A stretch of DNA of 64,000 nucleotides from JANXLS01 sp037129555 (GTDB lineage Bacteria; Planctomycetota; SZUA-567; H5-PLA8): assembly GCA_037129555.1 (NCBI GenBank), contig JBAXUS010000006.1, positions 1 to 64,000 on the forward strand, written 5' to 3'. Within the stretch, counting starts at the first letter, position 1, and each line of letters opens with the position of its first letter. The translations under genes and the position numbers were made by a program. Of the stretch, positions 30,109 to 39,729 are shown piece by piece. The notes beneath the pieces are model-generated. The model was not told the DNA's origin, made no database searches, and was given only the letters and a program-made list of their open reading frames with translations.

Positions 30109-31893
30109 ATGCGTTCTCGTTTGTTGGATGTAATCATGGCTAGCCTGACGGCGGTGTGCGTCAGCACGGCGCGTTCAGAAGAGACGCCGGCGGTCAACTC
30201 GGACATTGAATATCGTCAGAAGCTCCGCGACATCGATTCGAAGACGTTGAAGGATCGCGAGGCCGGTTACAAAGAGATTGAAGCGAAGTTCAAAGAGCGC
30301 AAGGAAGCGCGCGAAAAGGCCAGCCAGCCGCAGACCGCTGAAGTGACCGTCGATGACAAGAAAATCACGGTGACAGAACCCCGAACCGTTGAAGAAGCGC
30401 TGGGCTTCAAAGGCGACCGCCGCGTTCGTGATTTGTACGAAGTCAGCCCCGACGATTACGATCTCGCTGTACGAGACCGCTGGGCGATTAATCTGAGCGA
30501 TTTTAAATTCGACGCGCCTCATTATATTACGGCGGAAGCCGCGCCGGGTTCGACACGAACGTGGTTTGGTTTCACATTCTCCCTCACCAACAACAGCACC
30601 AAGCCGCGCCGCATTGCGCCGGTCTTCACCGCCGTCACGGATCGCGGCGTGTTCAATGTCGCGTCCGGCGGGTATTTGCCGGAACGAATGCTGGCCGATT
30701 CCATGTCGCGCCCACTCGGTGGCTCGACGCGGTTGGACGACAAAGAACTGGTCAGCCAGAATGTTGCGCCGCTGGAGTCGGTTGTCGAAATGGTGACGGG
30801 CGGCGTGTATAAAGCGCCGGGAGCCGAAGCCGCTCCGGAAGTCGCAGGCGGTCAATTGAAAGCATCGCACACGTTCGAACCGGGCCAGACGCGCTGGGGT
30901 TCGGCGTTGTGGTCGAAATTCGATGACCACTTCAGCGAATTGAAAATCGTGGTCAGCGGCGTGACCAATTCACACAAGCACGACGAGAAATTGCAACGTG
31001 TGCTCGTTCTTTATTTCGAGCGCAACAGCGACGGATTCAACGTCAATCAAGTCGAGTTGAAATACAAGGGCAAGAAGTGGGAATATCTGTGGATGTGGGA
31101 TCAAGACATTGCGGTCCCGCTCCCGGCTGATGCGAAAGATCCGCAGATCAAGGCTCAACAATTGAAGACGCCGTCCGGCTCGGAACGGTTTGTTTTCGCG
31201 TTCCCGTTCGAAGTGAAAAACTCCACGCATTCAAACCAGGACTTGTCGATTCAAAGCATCGCGTTTGCCCTGCCGATTGAAGTCGATGTCAGCGGAACAA
31301 AAGTGCCGGTCGAAGTGCGCGTGATGGACGACGGCGCGTCCTCGATTTACAAGGCTCAGTTGTTGAAAGAATTGGGCGGCGAAGCAACGAAGGATCGCTT
31401 CAGCAACAAGAAGCCGGACGGTAGCAAAACGCAAATCGAACGTCACACGATCACGGTTGAAGCCGGAAAGTCGGCGGATAAGAACTGGGCGATTTTCGAT
31501 CAGAATGATGTGAATTGGGACGCGGCAATTGAGCAAATTGAAGCATTCTTGAGCCGGGGTCAGGACAAGCAAGCGCTGTCCAAACAGTTCTGGGACAACG
31601 CGATTAAGGACGCCGTCAAGAGCAGCCCGAAGCTGGCCGAGAAGAACCCTGGCCACCTGTACAACCCGATTCGCACCTTGAATGAAGACGAGATCAAATC
31701 AGTTAAAGAGCAGATCGCCAAAGCACTTCCAGAAGCCGTTGAAAAGGCCAAAGCCAAGAAGACGGTCGTGGCATACGTCACGGGTGTCAGCGGCATGTCA
31801 ACCGGCGAATTCCGCATCAGCCGCAGCTACCGGATTCCAGGCGTTGTGGATGAAGCATGGTTAAAGGGTTGGGAAGACGAACCCGCGAAGTAA
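30109..31893 (+). CDS. Exported hypothetical protein
   Basis: 594 residues. The N-terminus MRSRLLDVIMASLTAVCVSTARSEE looks like a signal peptide with cleavage near residue 23. Then a charged helical stretch (residues 35-75, Lys/Glu-rich, coiled-coil-like), a long beta-rich region with paired segments ending in ERNSDGFNVN and VKNSTHSNQDLSIQSI, and a C-terminal helix bundle. A tail segment reads VVAYVTGVSGMSTGEFRISRSYRIPG. I recognise no family. A well-formed terminator follows. Confidence 0.72.
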   Translation: MRSRLLDVIMASLTAVCVSTARSEETPAVNSDIEYRQKLRDIDSKTLKDREAGYKEIEAKFKERKEAREKASQPQTAEVTVDDKKITVTEPRTVEEALGFKGDRRVRDLYEVSPDDYDLAVRDRWAINLSDFKFDAPHYITAEAAPGSTRTWFGFTFSLTNNSTKPRRIAPVFTAVTDRGVFNVASGGYLPERMLADSMSRPLGGSTRLDDKELVSQNVAPLESVVEMVTGGVYKAPGAEAAPEVAGGQLKASHTFEPGQTRWGSALWSKFDDHFSELKIVVSGVTNSHKHDEKLQRVLVLYFERNSDGFNVNQVELKYKGKKWEYLWMWDQDIAVPLPADAKDPQIKAQQLKTPSGSERFVFAFPFEVKNSTHSNQDLSIQSIAFALPIEVDVSGTKVPVEVRVMDDGASSIYKAQLLKELGGEATKDRFSNKKPDGSKTQIERHTITVEAGKSADKNWAIFDQNDVNWDAAIEQIEAFLSRGQDKQALSKQFWDNAIKDAVKSSPKLAEKNPGHLYNPIRTLNEDEIKSVKEQIAKALPEAVEKAKAKKTVVAYVTGVSGMSTGEFRISRSYRIPGVVDEAWLKGWEDEPAK

Positions 31894-31977
31894 CTCGAAG
31901 TTTAGAATTTGGAATGGGTTACGGGTGGGTGAAGGATCTGTAAGACGCGATTTTTAATTGAATGAGACTGTATTCAA

Positions 31978-32006
31978 AGCGTCCCTGTTTCCGGGGGCGC
32001 TTTTTT
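31978..32006 (+). terminator. Intrinsic terminator
   Basis: AGCGTCCC (31978-31985) pairs with GGGGCGCT (31994-32001), one G-U pair, followed by TTTTTT. It is 85 bp after the stop of the gene at 30109. Confidence 0.8.
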
Positions 32007-32191
32007 GCGAGCTCTTCAAGTAGTACGATGTTAGGTCCGATCTCTGAGGATATGGCGGCGCAACGAGTCGTTCGAAGCGCGCCGAAGAGCGGCAGCAGTG
32101 GGCAGGGTGAGCCTATTGTGTGTGGCCGGACATTTGCGTTCTTTGCAACTGTTCCCCAAGTGAGTTCGGTCGGGACAAAGGTTGAGGTGAA

Positions 32192-33013
32192 ATGGATAGA
32201 CGGACGTTTTTGAAGCATGCTGCGCGGGGTACGGCACACGCTCTCGTGATCGGGACGGCATACAGCCTGTTTGAAGCAAAATGGGCGCATGTCGTCAACG
32301 AACGCATTGAGTTTCCTGGCCTTCCGGACGCGTTTCGTGGGCTTCGCATCGCCCTGTTGACCGATTTGCATCACGGACCTTGGACCGGTTTGTCGTACAT
32401 CCATGACGTCGTTCGCCAAGCAGACGAACAAAAAGCCGACCTGATATTGTTGGGCGGAGATTACTGCCACAACGGACCTGAATACATCGAACCGTGTATC
32501 GCCGCATTGGGCGACTTGAGTGCGCCGTTGGGCGTCTTTTCGGTGATGGGCAATCACGACCATTATCAAGGTACGCAGGTCACGCGAAATTCATTCGCAA
32601 AACACAACATCCGAGAATTGACGAATGAAGGCGTTTGGTTGAAACGCGATGGCCAGCGCTTGCGTCTGGGTGGCGTCGATGATTTGATCACGGGCAGCCC
32701 GCGTTTGCCTCCCGTTTTGACCGACATGAAAGTGGATGAGCGCTGCCTGTTGTTGAGCCACAATCCCGATTTCATCGAACGCATTCACGATCCGCGTGTC
32801 GGCCTGATGCTGTCCGGCCACACGCACGGCGGACAGGTCGATTTCCCGTTGATCGGCGCACCTGTTGTCCACAGCCCGAAAGAGAAAGACTATCTCCACG
32901 GCTTGTTCAAGACGATCAATTCGCAGGTATACGTATCGCGCGGGTTGGGCACGACGACGCCGCCCGTGCGGTTCTGCTGCCGCCCGGAAATTAATATGAT
33001 TGAGTTGGTTTAA
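32192..33013 (+). CDS. Tat-exported metallophosphoesterase
   Basis: 273 residues beginning MDRRTFLKHAARG: a twin-arginine signal (R3-R4-T-F-L-K). The calcineurin-like fold has all metal-binding motifs: LLTDLHHGPWTG (DxH), LILLGGDY (GD), FSVMGNHDHYQG (GNHD), CLLLSHNPDF, and LSGHTHGGQVDFP (GHTH). This is the YkuE/YaeI-like membrane-associated group; some members act on UDP-diacylglucosamine or lipid phosphates. The substrate cannot be told here. It is followed by a strong terminator and converges on the DUF4388 gene. Confidence 0.93.
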   Translation: MDRRTFLKHAARGTAHALVIGTAYSLFEAKWAHVVNERIEFPGLPDAFRGLRIALLTDLHHGPWTGLSYIHDVVRQADEQKADLILLGGDYCHNGPEYIEPCIAALGDLSAPLGVFSVMGNHDHYQGTQVTRNSFAKHNIRELTNEGVWLKRDGQRLRLGGVDDLITGSPRLPPVLTDMKVDERCLLLSHNPDFIERIHDPRVGLMLSGHTHGGQVDFPLIGAPVVHSPKEKDYLHGLFKTINSQVYVSRGLGTTTPPVRFCCRPEINMIELV

Positions 33014-33048
33014 AAGCTCTCGACGTTGAAAATAGATTGATTATTTTG

Positions 33049-33082
33049 CGTGGAGCGGAACTACATTCCGCTCCACGTTTTT
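33049..33082 (+). terminator. Intrinsic terminator
   Basis: CGTGGAGCGGAA (33049-33060) and TTCCGCTCCACG (33066-33077) form a perfect 12-bp stem with a five-base loop, followed by five T. Terminates the metallophosphoesterase transcript on the plus strand. Confidence 0.85.
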
Positions 33083-33096
33083 CATGAGCGCATTGT

Positions 33097-36000
33097 TTAT
33101 CGCGGTTCATCGTAACCGATGAGACCGCCATCTTTGGTCAGAACGTAAATCCGTGATTCGCTGGCGATGGGCGGGCAGGCGATGGCGCGACCGATCTTGT
33201 GCTTCCAATAAACCACGTTAATGTCTTGAGCATCGTTCGCGTAAATCGACACGTTCGGTGGAGCCGTGACGAAATAGAGCCGTTTCTGCAGGATCGCCGG
33301 GGCCAGCAAAATCGGCACGTCATTGCGCGATTTGATCGTGATGTCCGGCCCGTTGATCTCAATCACTGACAGACCTTCCTTGCGCGTCGTTCCATAGCAC
33401 ACGAAATACGCGCGGTTGCCCACGACGAGCGGCGGGTTGCTGATGCCGCCGGCCGCCTCTTTCGCCGCCGATTCGCGGTTGCCGTTCAACTTGAAGAAGC
33501 GCAGCGAGCCGTTATTTCCGGCGACGATCACGCGATCACCGACGACGACCGGCGCTGTGTTGACCACGACGGCGTCTTTGCTCAAGTCCGTGTTCCACAC
33601 GCTGATTTTGGGCTTGCCTCCGAGCGACGTCAACTGGAACGCGTGGATGTTGCTGTCGCTCCCGGCAACAAGCAGCACATCGCCATCGCGATCAACGCCT
33701 GAGCGATCCACGAAACACGGGCCGGAAGTCGCTTCGACGCGTTTGTTGTTGAATGTGTTGATCGGCATTTCCATCGCAAGCGGAGCCATCGTGCCGGTCT
33801 CCGCATCAACGATGACGATGCGCGAGCCTGCCACTAATCCAATCTTCGGCTTGCCCGCTTGTTCGAAATATGCCGGTGGGAAATCAAGGCCGGTTTGTCC
33901 GGCGTCCAACACACGCACCGCCGGCTTGTTCCACGCGTTGATGAATTTGGCTCCATCTTTCGTCACACCCACGCAATAGCCACCCTTGGTGCTGTAGACA
34001 AACAGCGGCGCTTTGCTCCCGGCAACTTTGAACATGCTGATCGGACCGTAGACTTTTTTCTCCACGCCAGCCTGCGGTTGCTCAAGATCGTATCGCGCTG
34101 AAATCGAAGGCGGATCGGTTTTGACGTCGATTTCCAGAAGAGCTCCTTCCGACGTCCCGGCATACAACATTCCGTTATAAAATCGAGCGTCACCCTCAAA
34201 TTGAATCCCGTTAAAAGTCGTGTTGACTGCGGCCTTGCGTTCGAGACTAACTTTTACTTCGACTGATGCTGGGTCCGCGTGAAGCGTCACGTCTTCGGTC
34301 TGCGTGGTGTAGCCGTTTTTCGAGAAGCGATACACGACCGAACTGCGCACCGGATACACTTGATAGCGCAGCACACGATCCTGCCACGGCGCATTGGCTT
34401 TGATCGTCCGGATCGGATTGCCGTTCAAAATGACTTCAATATCGTCTACACCCACCGGTGTCACGAGCAATGGCAGCGAAAGCGACTTCGGGAAATCTGA
34501 CGGCTTGCTCCCGGAATAGCGTTTGATAAATTCAGTAACCAAGCGCATTTCTTCGGCGGCATCTTTGACGACCTTGCTCGGATCGGCGCTCAGTTTTTCG
34601 ATCTTCGCGCGCTTTTCCTGGTACTCGTCGAGAATCTTATTGATCTTGTCGAGTTCGGCTTTGTCGGCCTTCAGCTCCTCTTCCGACTTGTCCAAATTCT
34701 TGATCAACTGCTCGTATTTGTCTTTGGCACCCTTGTAGTCAAAGTTATCGAAACACGTTTTGGCATCGTTGCGCATGTCCAGCCGCGTGTTGTTCGCGGA
34801 TTCCTGACTCCGCGTGATCTTGGTATTTAAAAGTTCCTCGCGGCGTTTCAAGGCTCCGAACAAATTATCCGCGAGCGCCTTGATTCCCTTGAACGGCGAC
34901 CAGACTTTACGAACATCACTCAAGCTTTGGATTGACGTGAGAATAGGCGCACGGGCTTCCTCGAGCTTCCCTTCTTTTTCAGCTTTTTCAGAATCCGCCA
35001 TGGCCTGATCAACGCGCGATTGAGCCGCGTTGTATTTTTTCTGATTCTCCGATTCAATGTAATAAATCGATCCCGCAGCCAGCAACATCACCACAAAAAA
35101 GAGCGCGGACAACGATGCCCGGCGGCGGCGCGCGACACGGTCTTCTTTGGTCAGCAGGACTTCGTTGAGCTTCTTTTTGAGCGGGCGAATGTTTTTGCGA
35201 TACTGCATTGCGCGCCGGTACGATTCGGCGGCGAACGACGTGTTGCGCGAACGCGCAGCGAAATCGCCGAGCAATTCAAGCTGTGCGGACGCCTCGTCGT
35301 GCTTGTCTTCCATCAATAATAATTCGACCAGCGCATTGCGCATCTTGGCGCTGGACGGGTCGTTTTCGAGGGCGTGTATGGCAGCGTCGCGAGCCTCGCG
35401 CAATTGGTGCTGGTCGCGGAGGTGTTCGAAGAGTTCCTGGTATTGCATGAACGCGTCGCGCTTCTGACTGCGTTTCGCGTACAGAGCGGCGAGTGCTTCG
35501 CGAGTGCGGATGTTCGTCGGCGCGATCGTCAGGATGCGCTTGTAAATATCGATTGCAGATTCTTCGTGGCCTTCTTTGATCTCGGCCATACCGAGGATGC
35601 TGTAATGAATGCAGGCGTGTTCGACCTGGCCCATTTTGGCCATGAGGTCGGCGAGTTCGCCACGGATGCGCAGGTTTTCGCCACCGAGCGCAAGGATGCG
35701 TTCCAGCACTTTGATGCGGCGTTTGGACTGATCATTGCGCGCGCATTCGCCTTCGGAAAAGTTCAGTTCGTTCAGCGTCGCCGGGCGGATGATCGACGAT
35801 TGTAAGAATCCGGAGAGCGCACCGATGACTTCGAATTTGAAGAGTTTCGAATCTTCGGCGATGTCGTCCACATCGCGCGCACCGTCGATCAGCATCGCGA
35901 CGCGACGCTCGACTGGATCGGTCTCCATCTCGCCGCGTTCAATGGCTTTGCGGACGGTCAAATCGACGACGAAAATTTCTTTGTGTGACGGGATGACCGT

Positions 36001-36525
36001 GCGCAGCCGTTCCCATTCGTCCACGCGCCGCGCAGCTTCCATAATCAGATGCGTGACGGGAATCGAAATGCCCCAGCCCGTTTCAGCGGCTTCGGCGGCG
36101 AACAAACCTTCCGGCGGCGGACCTTCGTTGAATTCAAACGACGCCGTTTCCCAGCCGAAGAGGTCGTAGATTTCTTCTTCGATCTGATGGATCAACAAAT
36201 CCTGAACTTGTTGCTCGTTGACATAGCCCATGCCGCTGAGGCAGGTCACGAGTGTATCGGTCGTCTCTGCCTGGCGCAGCAATGCCGCGTCGAATTCACT
36301 TTTTGAGAGCAGTCCGCGCGCGACGAATACTTCCGGCGGCAGGACAGGTGTGCGCGAACTTCCGGACAGGAAGCGCACCGCGCCGTCCTGGAAGTAGACG
36401 TATTTTTCCTCGGCGTGCGGATTGCGTTCGGGCGTGATCCGCAGCGTTCCAGTCTGGGAATTCATCGCCAGGTTCTGGAAGACGTCGGCGAGACTAAAGC
36501 TTTCAACGTTTCCCTTAAACCCCAT
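33097..36525 (-). CDS. DUF4388-TPR-TM-PEGA-PQQ multidomain membrane protein
   Basis: 1142 residues. Order: DUF4388 (about 1-110; GNVESFSLADVFQNLAMNSQTGTLRI), a second helical region to about 255, TPR-like repeats (about 265-450), a single membrane segment (ASLSALFFVVMLLAAGSIYYI, about 470-490), coiled coil (about 500-680), a PEGA-like beta domain (VILNGNPIRTIKAN ... YRFSKNGYTTQTEDVTL, about 690-770) and a PQQ-type beta-propeller (about 775-1140). The N-terminus is therefore predicted cytoplasmic and the propeller periplasmic. DUF4388 domains occur beside Ras-like gliding GTPases. It is the third gene of a minus-strand unit with the roadblock and MglA genes, so it is a candidate membrane scaffold for that switch. 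Confidence 0.85.
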   Translation of the reverse strand: MGFKGNVESFSLADVFQNLAMNSQTGTLRITPERNPHAEEKYVYFQDGAVRFLSGSSRTPVLPPEVFVARGLLSKSEFDAALLRQAETTDTLVTCLSGMGYVNEQQVQDLLIHQIEEEIYDLFGWETASFEFNEGPPPEGLFAAEAAETGWGISIPVTHLIMEAARRVDEWERLRTVIPSHKEIFVVDLTVRKAIERGEMETDPVERRVAMLIDGARDVDDIAEDSKLFKFEVIGALSGFLQSSIIRPATLNELNFSEGECARNDQSKRRIKVLERILALGGENLRIRGELADLMAKMGQVEHACIHYSILGMAEIKEGHEESAIDIYKRILTIAPTNIRTREALAALYAKRSQKRDAFMQYQELFEHLRDQHQLREARDAAIHALENDPSSAKMRNALVELLLMEDKHDEASAQLELLGDFAARSRNTSFAAESYRRAMQYRKNIRPLKKKLNEVLLTKEDRVARRRRASLSALFFVVMLLAAGSIYYIESENQKKYNAAQSRVDQAMADSEKAEKEGKLEEARAPILTSIQSLSDVRKVWSPFKGIKALADNLFGALKRREELLNTKITRSQESANNTRLDMRNDAKTCFDNFDYKGAKDKYEQLIKNLDKSEEELKADKAELDKINKILDEYQEKRAKIEKLSADPSKVVKDAAEEMRLVTEFIKRYSGSKPSDFPKSLSLPLLVTPVGVDDIEVILNGNPIRTIKANAPWQDRVLRYQVYPVRSSVVYRFSKNGYTTQTEDVTLHADPASVEVKVSLERKAAVNTTFNGIQFEGDARFYNGMLYAGTSEGALLEIDVKTDPPSISARYDLEQPQAGVEKKVYGPISMFKVAGSKAPLFVYSTKGGYCVGVTKDGAKFINAWNKPAVRVLDAGQTGLDFPPAYFEQAGKPKIGLVAGSRIVIVDAETGTMAPLAMEMPINTFNNKRVEATSGPCFVDRSGVDRDGDVLLVAGSDSNIHAFQLTSLGGKPKISVWNTDLSKDAVVVNTAPVVVGDRVIVAGNNGSLRFFKLNGNRESAAKEAAGGISNPPLVVGNRAYFVCYGTTRKEGLSVIEINGPDITIKSRNDVPILLAPAILQKRLYFVTAPPNVSIYANDAQDINVVYWKHKIGRAIACPPIASESRIYVLTKDGGLIGYDEPR

Positions 36526-36538
36526 GACGCCCTCTAAA

Positions 36539-36640
36539 AACGGTTTCGAGTTTCGTGTTCCGAGTTTCGAGTTGAATGCGATTCATCCAAGTACGCGCTC
36601 TGACAAACGCGAAACCCGAAACGCGAAACTCGAAACAATT
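36539..36640. repeat. Inverted repeat of GTTTCGAG-type units
   Basis: GTTTCGAGTTTCGTG...GAGTTTCGAGTT (36543-36574) is largely complementary to AACGCGAAACCCG...CGAAACTCGAAAC (36607-36638). It lies between the roadblock and DUF4388 genes. Shorter related units (AGAAACCAGAAACTAGAAACC) are at 55841-55861. Confidence 0.65.
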
Positions 36641-37155
36641 TATTTCGTCGATGGTCCGAAGAAATCGTCCAGCGCCTGATCGGCTGCATCGGTGTACTCT
36701 TGGCCGACACCTTCGTCTTTGTCCTTGTTCCGCTCGAATGAACGCAGCATGCTGTCAGTGAGTTTCTGAGTCAATTCGTCAGCGTAAAGCCGGACCATGC
36801 CGAGTGTCGTTCGGTCGTCGAAAATCACGACAACGAGTGCGCGCTCAGCCACCAGCGAGATGTGGATATTTTCGTTCTTGCCTTGATGAAACAGCACGGA
36901 GAATTCGGTTTCGCCCAGCAGTTGAGCGACCTGCTTGGTAGCGGCGAACGAACCGGCGACCAGTGCGGCAATCGAGTCGGTGTTGAAAGACTTGGTGAAG
37001 CCCTTCTTGGTGACAAGATGGCCTTCTTTGTCAATCAACAGCGCGCATTTGGCCTGGGAACGATCCAGGAATTCAGCGAGGATTTTATTGATTTCCTCGA
37101 TGTCCTGCTCGTAGAACACCAAGCGGGCGTTGCGCATTTTTTCACTGAGTGCCAT
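36640..37155 (-). CDS. Roadblock/LC7-domain protein
   Basis: 171 residues from ATG 37155 (ATG 37185 would add ten). Roadblock/LC7 fold, as in MglB: a leading helix EEINKILAEFLDRSQ, then CALLIDKEGHLVTKKG, DSIAALVAGSFAATKQVAQLLGE, FSVLFHQGKNENIHISLV, and LVVIFDDRTTLGMVRLYADELTQKL. MglB-like proteins act as GTPase-activating partners of MglA. The C-terminal tail is acidic and ends in FFGPST. It lies between the MglA gene and the DUF4388 gene, which strongly suggests the pair works together. Confidence 0.87.
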   Translation of the reverse strand: MALSEKMRNARLVFYEQDIEEINKILAEFLDRSQAKCALLIDKEGHLVTKKGFTKSFNTDSIAALVAGSFAATKQVAQLLGETEFSVLFHQGKNENIHISLVAERALVVVIFDDRTTLGMVRLYADELTQKLTDSMLRSFERNKDKDEGVGQEYTDAADQALDDFFGPSTK

Positions 37156-37315
37156 CGTCTGTCTCCACTCGCAACCCTGTTCCAAACGTCAGCAACACAG
37201 GCGCGCCGCCCATACAATTAGCGCGCCTCGCCCTCGAATCCAAGTGGCCTCGCGCCGCATGAAATTCATTAATAAATTTTAATCTGAACGAGCACATACG
37301 CCCGTTTGCGAAACA

Positions 37316-38464
37316 TTACATATAGAACCAATACACAATGGCCGAGACGAACAGTGCAGCAGCGGCTCCGCCTTTAAACAAACGCGTCAAACACCCTTTA
37401 CGGGGTTGTTGCTCCTCGCTGTCGGACGACTCAGAGGAACCCTCTGTATACGCTTCGCCAGCGGACTTTGTATGCGGCGTCGAATCACCTGATTGCTTGC
37501 GAATTTCAGCGAGTCGGTCGCGGAATGGATTGCCGGCCGTTTTGGGTGCGCCCATTCCACCGCCGTGATTCGGCGCATCGCTCGAATGGTGCGGAGGGAC
37601 ACTCGTCACCGGTGTTTTGGATGCAGGCGGCGTGGCTTTCATGCCTGTAGGAGTCGTGCTTATTTTCGGCGCGACCGGAGCGGTTGACGTCTTCGGGCCG
37701 GGTGGCGGAATAGGCGCTTTCGGTGCGGGTGGCGGCATCCGCGTACTCGCTGTTTGCGGTGGCGTCTGAGTGCCCGTCACGGCTTTCGCGTGACCGCTGG
37801 TCGAAGCTGGCAGCGATGTTCGAGCGGCTCCGCCCAACGCGGACTGGCGTGGCGCTTTTTGCCCGGATTCGGAATAGCCTTGCTCGCGATTCAGTCGTTT
37901 GATGACGCCTTGTGAAATGGCTTTCAACGTTTGGAAAACACCATCTCCATTGACCGCGACAGCCTCGACGACCGGCCAGTTGTTCCGGTTCAATTTGGCA
38001 TTCATTTCATCGACGCTCATCGTCGTCGGCAAATCGCGCTTGTTGAATTGCAGCACAATCGGCAAGTCCATGATGTCCAAGCCGTTTTCGCGCAGATTCT
38101 TCGCCAGATTGTCGAGCGATTCGATGTTTTCGGCCATCAAATCCGGATTCGAATCGGCGACAAATACGATGCCGTCGCAGCCCTGCAGAACCAGTTTGCG
38201 CGTCGCATCGTAATAGACCTGCCCCGGCACGGTGTACAACTGGAATTTCGTGCGCATGCCCGCAACGGTGCCGAGATCCAATGGCAGGAAGTCAAAATAT
38301 AATGTGCGATCCGTTTCAGTGGCGATCGAAACGAGTTCTCCCGTCGAATTGGCTGGTGCCTTTTCGTGAACGAGTTGAAGATTCGTGGTTTTGCCGCAAC
38401 GACCGGGCCCGTAATACACGATTTTACAATTCACTTCGCGCGAAGCGAAATTGATTTGTACCAT
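37316..38464 (-). CDS. MglA-like Ras-family GTPase with C-terminal tail anchor
   Basis: 382 residues. The G domain (about 1-195) starts VNCKIVYYGPGRCGKTTNL (P-loop GPGRCGKT), has the MglA switch region GMRTKFQLYTVPGQVYYDATRKLVLQG, and the N/TKxD motif as QFNKRDL. The next 130 residues are Pro/Thr/Ala-rich and probably disordered (PPAPKAPIPPPGPK). The C-terminus is KGCLTRLFKG then a hydrophobic segment AAALFVSAIVYWFYM at the very end, a tail anchor. Myxococcus MglA is a soluble 195-residue GTPase, so the tail is a clear difference. It is the first gene of the minus-strand unit. Confidence 0.9.
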   Translation of the reverse strand: MVQINFASREVNCKIVYYGPGRCGKTTNLQLVHEKAPANSTGELVSIATETDRTLYFDFLPLDLGTVAGMRTKFQLYTVPGQVYYDATRKLVLQGCDGIVFVADSNPDLMAENIESLDNLAKNLRENGLDIMDLPIVLQFNKRDLPTTMSVDEMNAKLNRNNWPVVEAVAVNGDGVFQTLKAISQGVIKRLNREQGYSESGQKAPRQSALGGAARTSLPASTSGHAKAVTGTQTPPQTASTRMPPPAPKAPIPPPGPKTSTAPVAPKISTTPTGMKATPPASKTPVTSVPPHHSSDAPNHGGGMGAPKTAGNPFRDRLAEIRKQSGDSTPHTKSAGEAYTEGSSESSDSEEQQPRKGCLTRLFKGGAAAALFVSAIVYWFYM

Positions 38465-38727
38465 GCTCGCGCACCCCCTTTTCGTACGTTCAGTTCAATT
38501 CAAAATCCAGACTTGCACACGTTCAATCTGCCGGACCCACGTCCGCCGCATGACCGAAGCCTGTCCCACATCGAGTCTCTCCCCAGCACAAAAAGAATGC
38601 GCATCGGGCATCAACTCCATGGAAGAGACATTTATATCATGCCGAACCCTTCAAAAAATGGCTCAATTCATGCGCGGCCATGCGAGCTTTCAGATTAACG
38701 CCATTTCTGGTGTCGCTTCCCACGCAT

Positions 38728-39729
38728 TTAGTATGCCTTTTTCTTCCGAGCCAGCAGAAATCGAGGCAGCTTTCCGCCATCTCGTTCGATCACTATATCG
38801 TCAAAAATTCCAGTCGCCGCCGCTAAATCTTGAATGATTTCGTGTTGACCGGCTCCAAATTCGAGTCCCAAGTGCCCACCCGGCTTCAACCAGGCATCAC
38901 ATTCAGACAGAATTCGTCGGGCAATCGCCGTACCGCCTTCGCCCGCGAAAAGCGCCAGCGCCGGTTCAAAATCGCGGACCTCGGGTTGCAGCGTTGCCCG
39001 CGTCGTTTCATCAACATACGGTGGATTGGTCACGATCACATCAAACGGATCTTTTTCGTAGGTCGTCTTTAATGCGTCGAACAGATCGCCCTGCAAAAAG
39101 ACCACGCGCGACTCAAGCGTGTGAGCCTTCGCATTTTCGTTTGCCATTGCCAGCGCGTCAGCCGACAGGTCCGTCCCGACGACGTGCGCCGTCGGATGTT
39201 TGGAAGCCAGATACAACGCGATGCAGCCCGTACCCGTGCACATATCCAGTACGCGCGGAACGAGAGACGTGGGCGCTTCAGCGGACTCCGATACGGGCGT
39301 CTTGAGTTGGATTTCTTTGAGGCGATCAGAGGCCCACACGGCCAGGATTTCAGTCTCGGGACGAGGGATCAGCGTGGCGGGTGAGACCTTAATTTTGAGG
39401 TCGATGAATTGCGCGTTGCCGATGATGTACTGCAACGGCTCGCGCTTTTCGCCCCGGCGTTTGACGTAGTCGCGGAACGTGGCCAAGTGCTCAGCGCTGA
39501 CCACGCGTTCGAAATCAACGTACAGCCGGATGCGCGCGCAGCCCAACACTTCTGCGAGCAACAATTCTGCTTCCAATCGCGGCTGCTCAATCCCTTTTTT
39601 CTCGAAAAAACTCTTCGTCCAATTAATCAAGTCCAGCGGCGTCCAGATGCGCGCCGGTGCGGACGTGGGAGCAGGTGCGGATGGAGGCGGGGACGATGGA
39701 GCCGATGCCGGTTGTCGAGTCTCATTCAT
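38728..39729 (-). CDS. prmC: Release factor glutamine methyltransferase PrmC
   Basis: 333 residues. SAM-dependent enzyme that methylates the Gln of the GGQ motif of release factors. N-terminal Pro/Ala-rich extension (about 1-28), helical substrate-binding domain (WTKSFFEKKGIEQPRLEAELLLAEVLG), then the methyltransferase core: VLDMCTGTGCIALYLASKHP and VIVTNPPYVDE, with NPPY as the catalytic signature. The unusual Ala/Pro-rich N-terminus is an extra segment not found in most homologues. Independent promoter likely; 263 bp lie between it and the divergent MglA start. Confidence 0.94.
   Translation of the reverse strand: MNETRQPASAPSSPPPSAPAPTSAPARIWTPLDLINWTKSFFEKKGIEQPRLEAELLLAEVLGCARIRLYVDFERVVSAEHLATFRDYVKRRGEKREPLQYIIGNAQFIDLKIKVSPATLIPRPETEILAVWASDRLKEIQLKTPVSESAEAPTSLVPRVLDMCTGTGCIALYLASKHPTAHVVGTDLSADALAMANENAKAHTLESRVVFLQGDLFDALKTTYEKDPFDVIVTNPPYVDETTRATLQPEVRDFEPALALFAGEGGTAIARRILSECDAWLKPGGHLGLEFGAGQHEIIQDLAAATGIFDDIVIERDGGKLPRFLLARKKKAY

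Noticed and set aside
31962..32213. Plus-strand ORF of 83 residues
   Set aside because: Overlaps the terminator at 31978-32006 and the start of the metallophosphoesterase; low-complexity and no motif.
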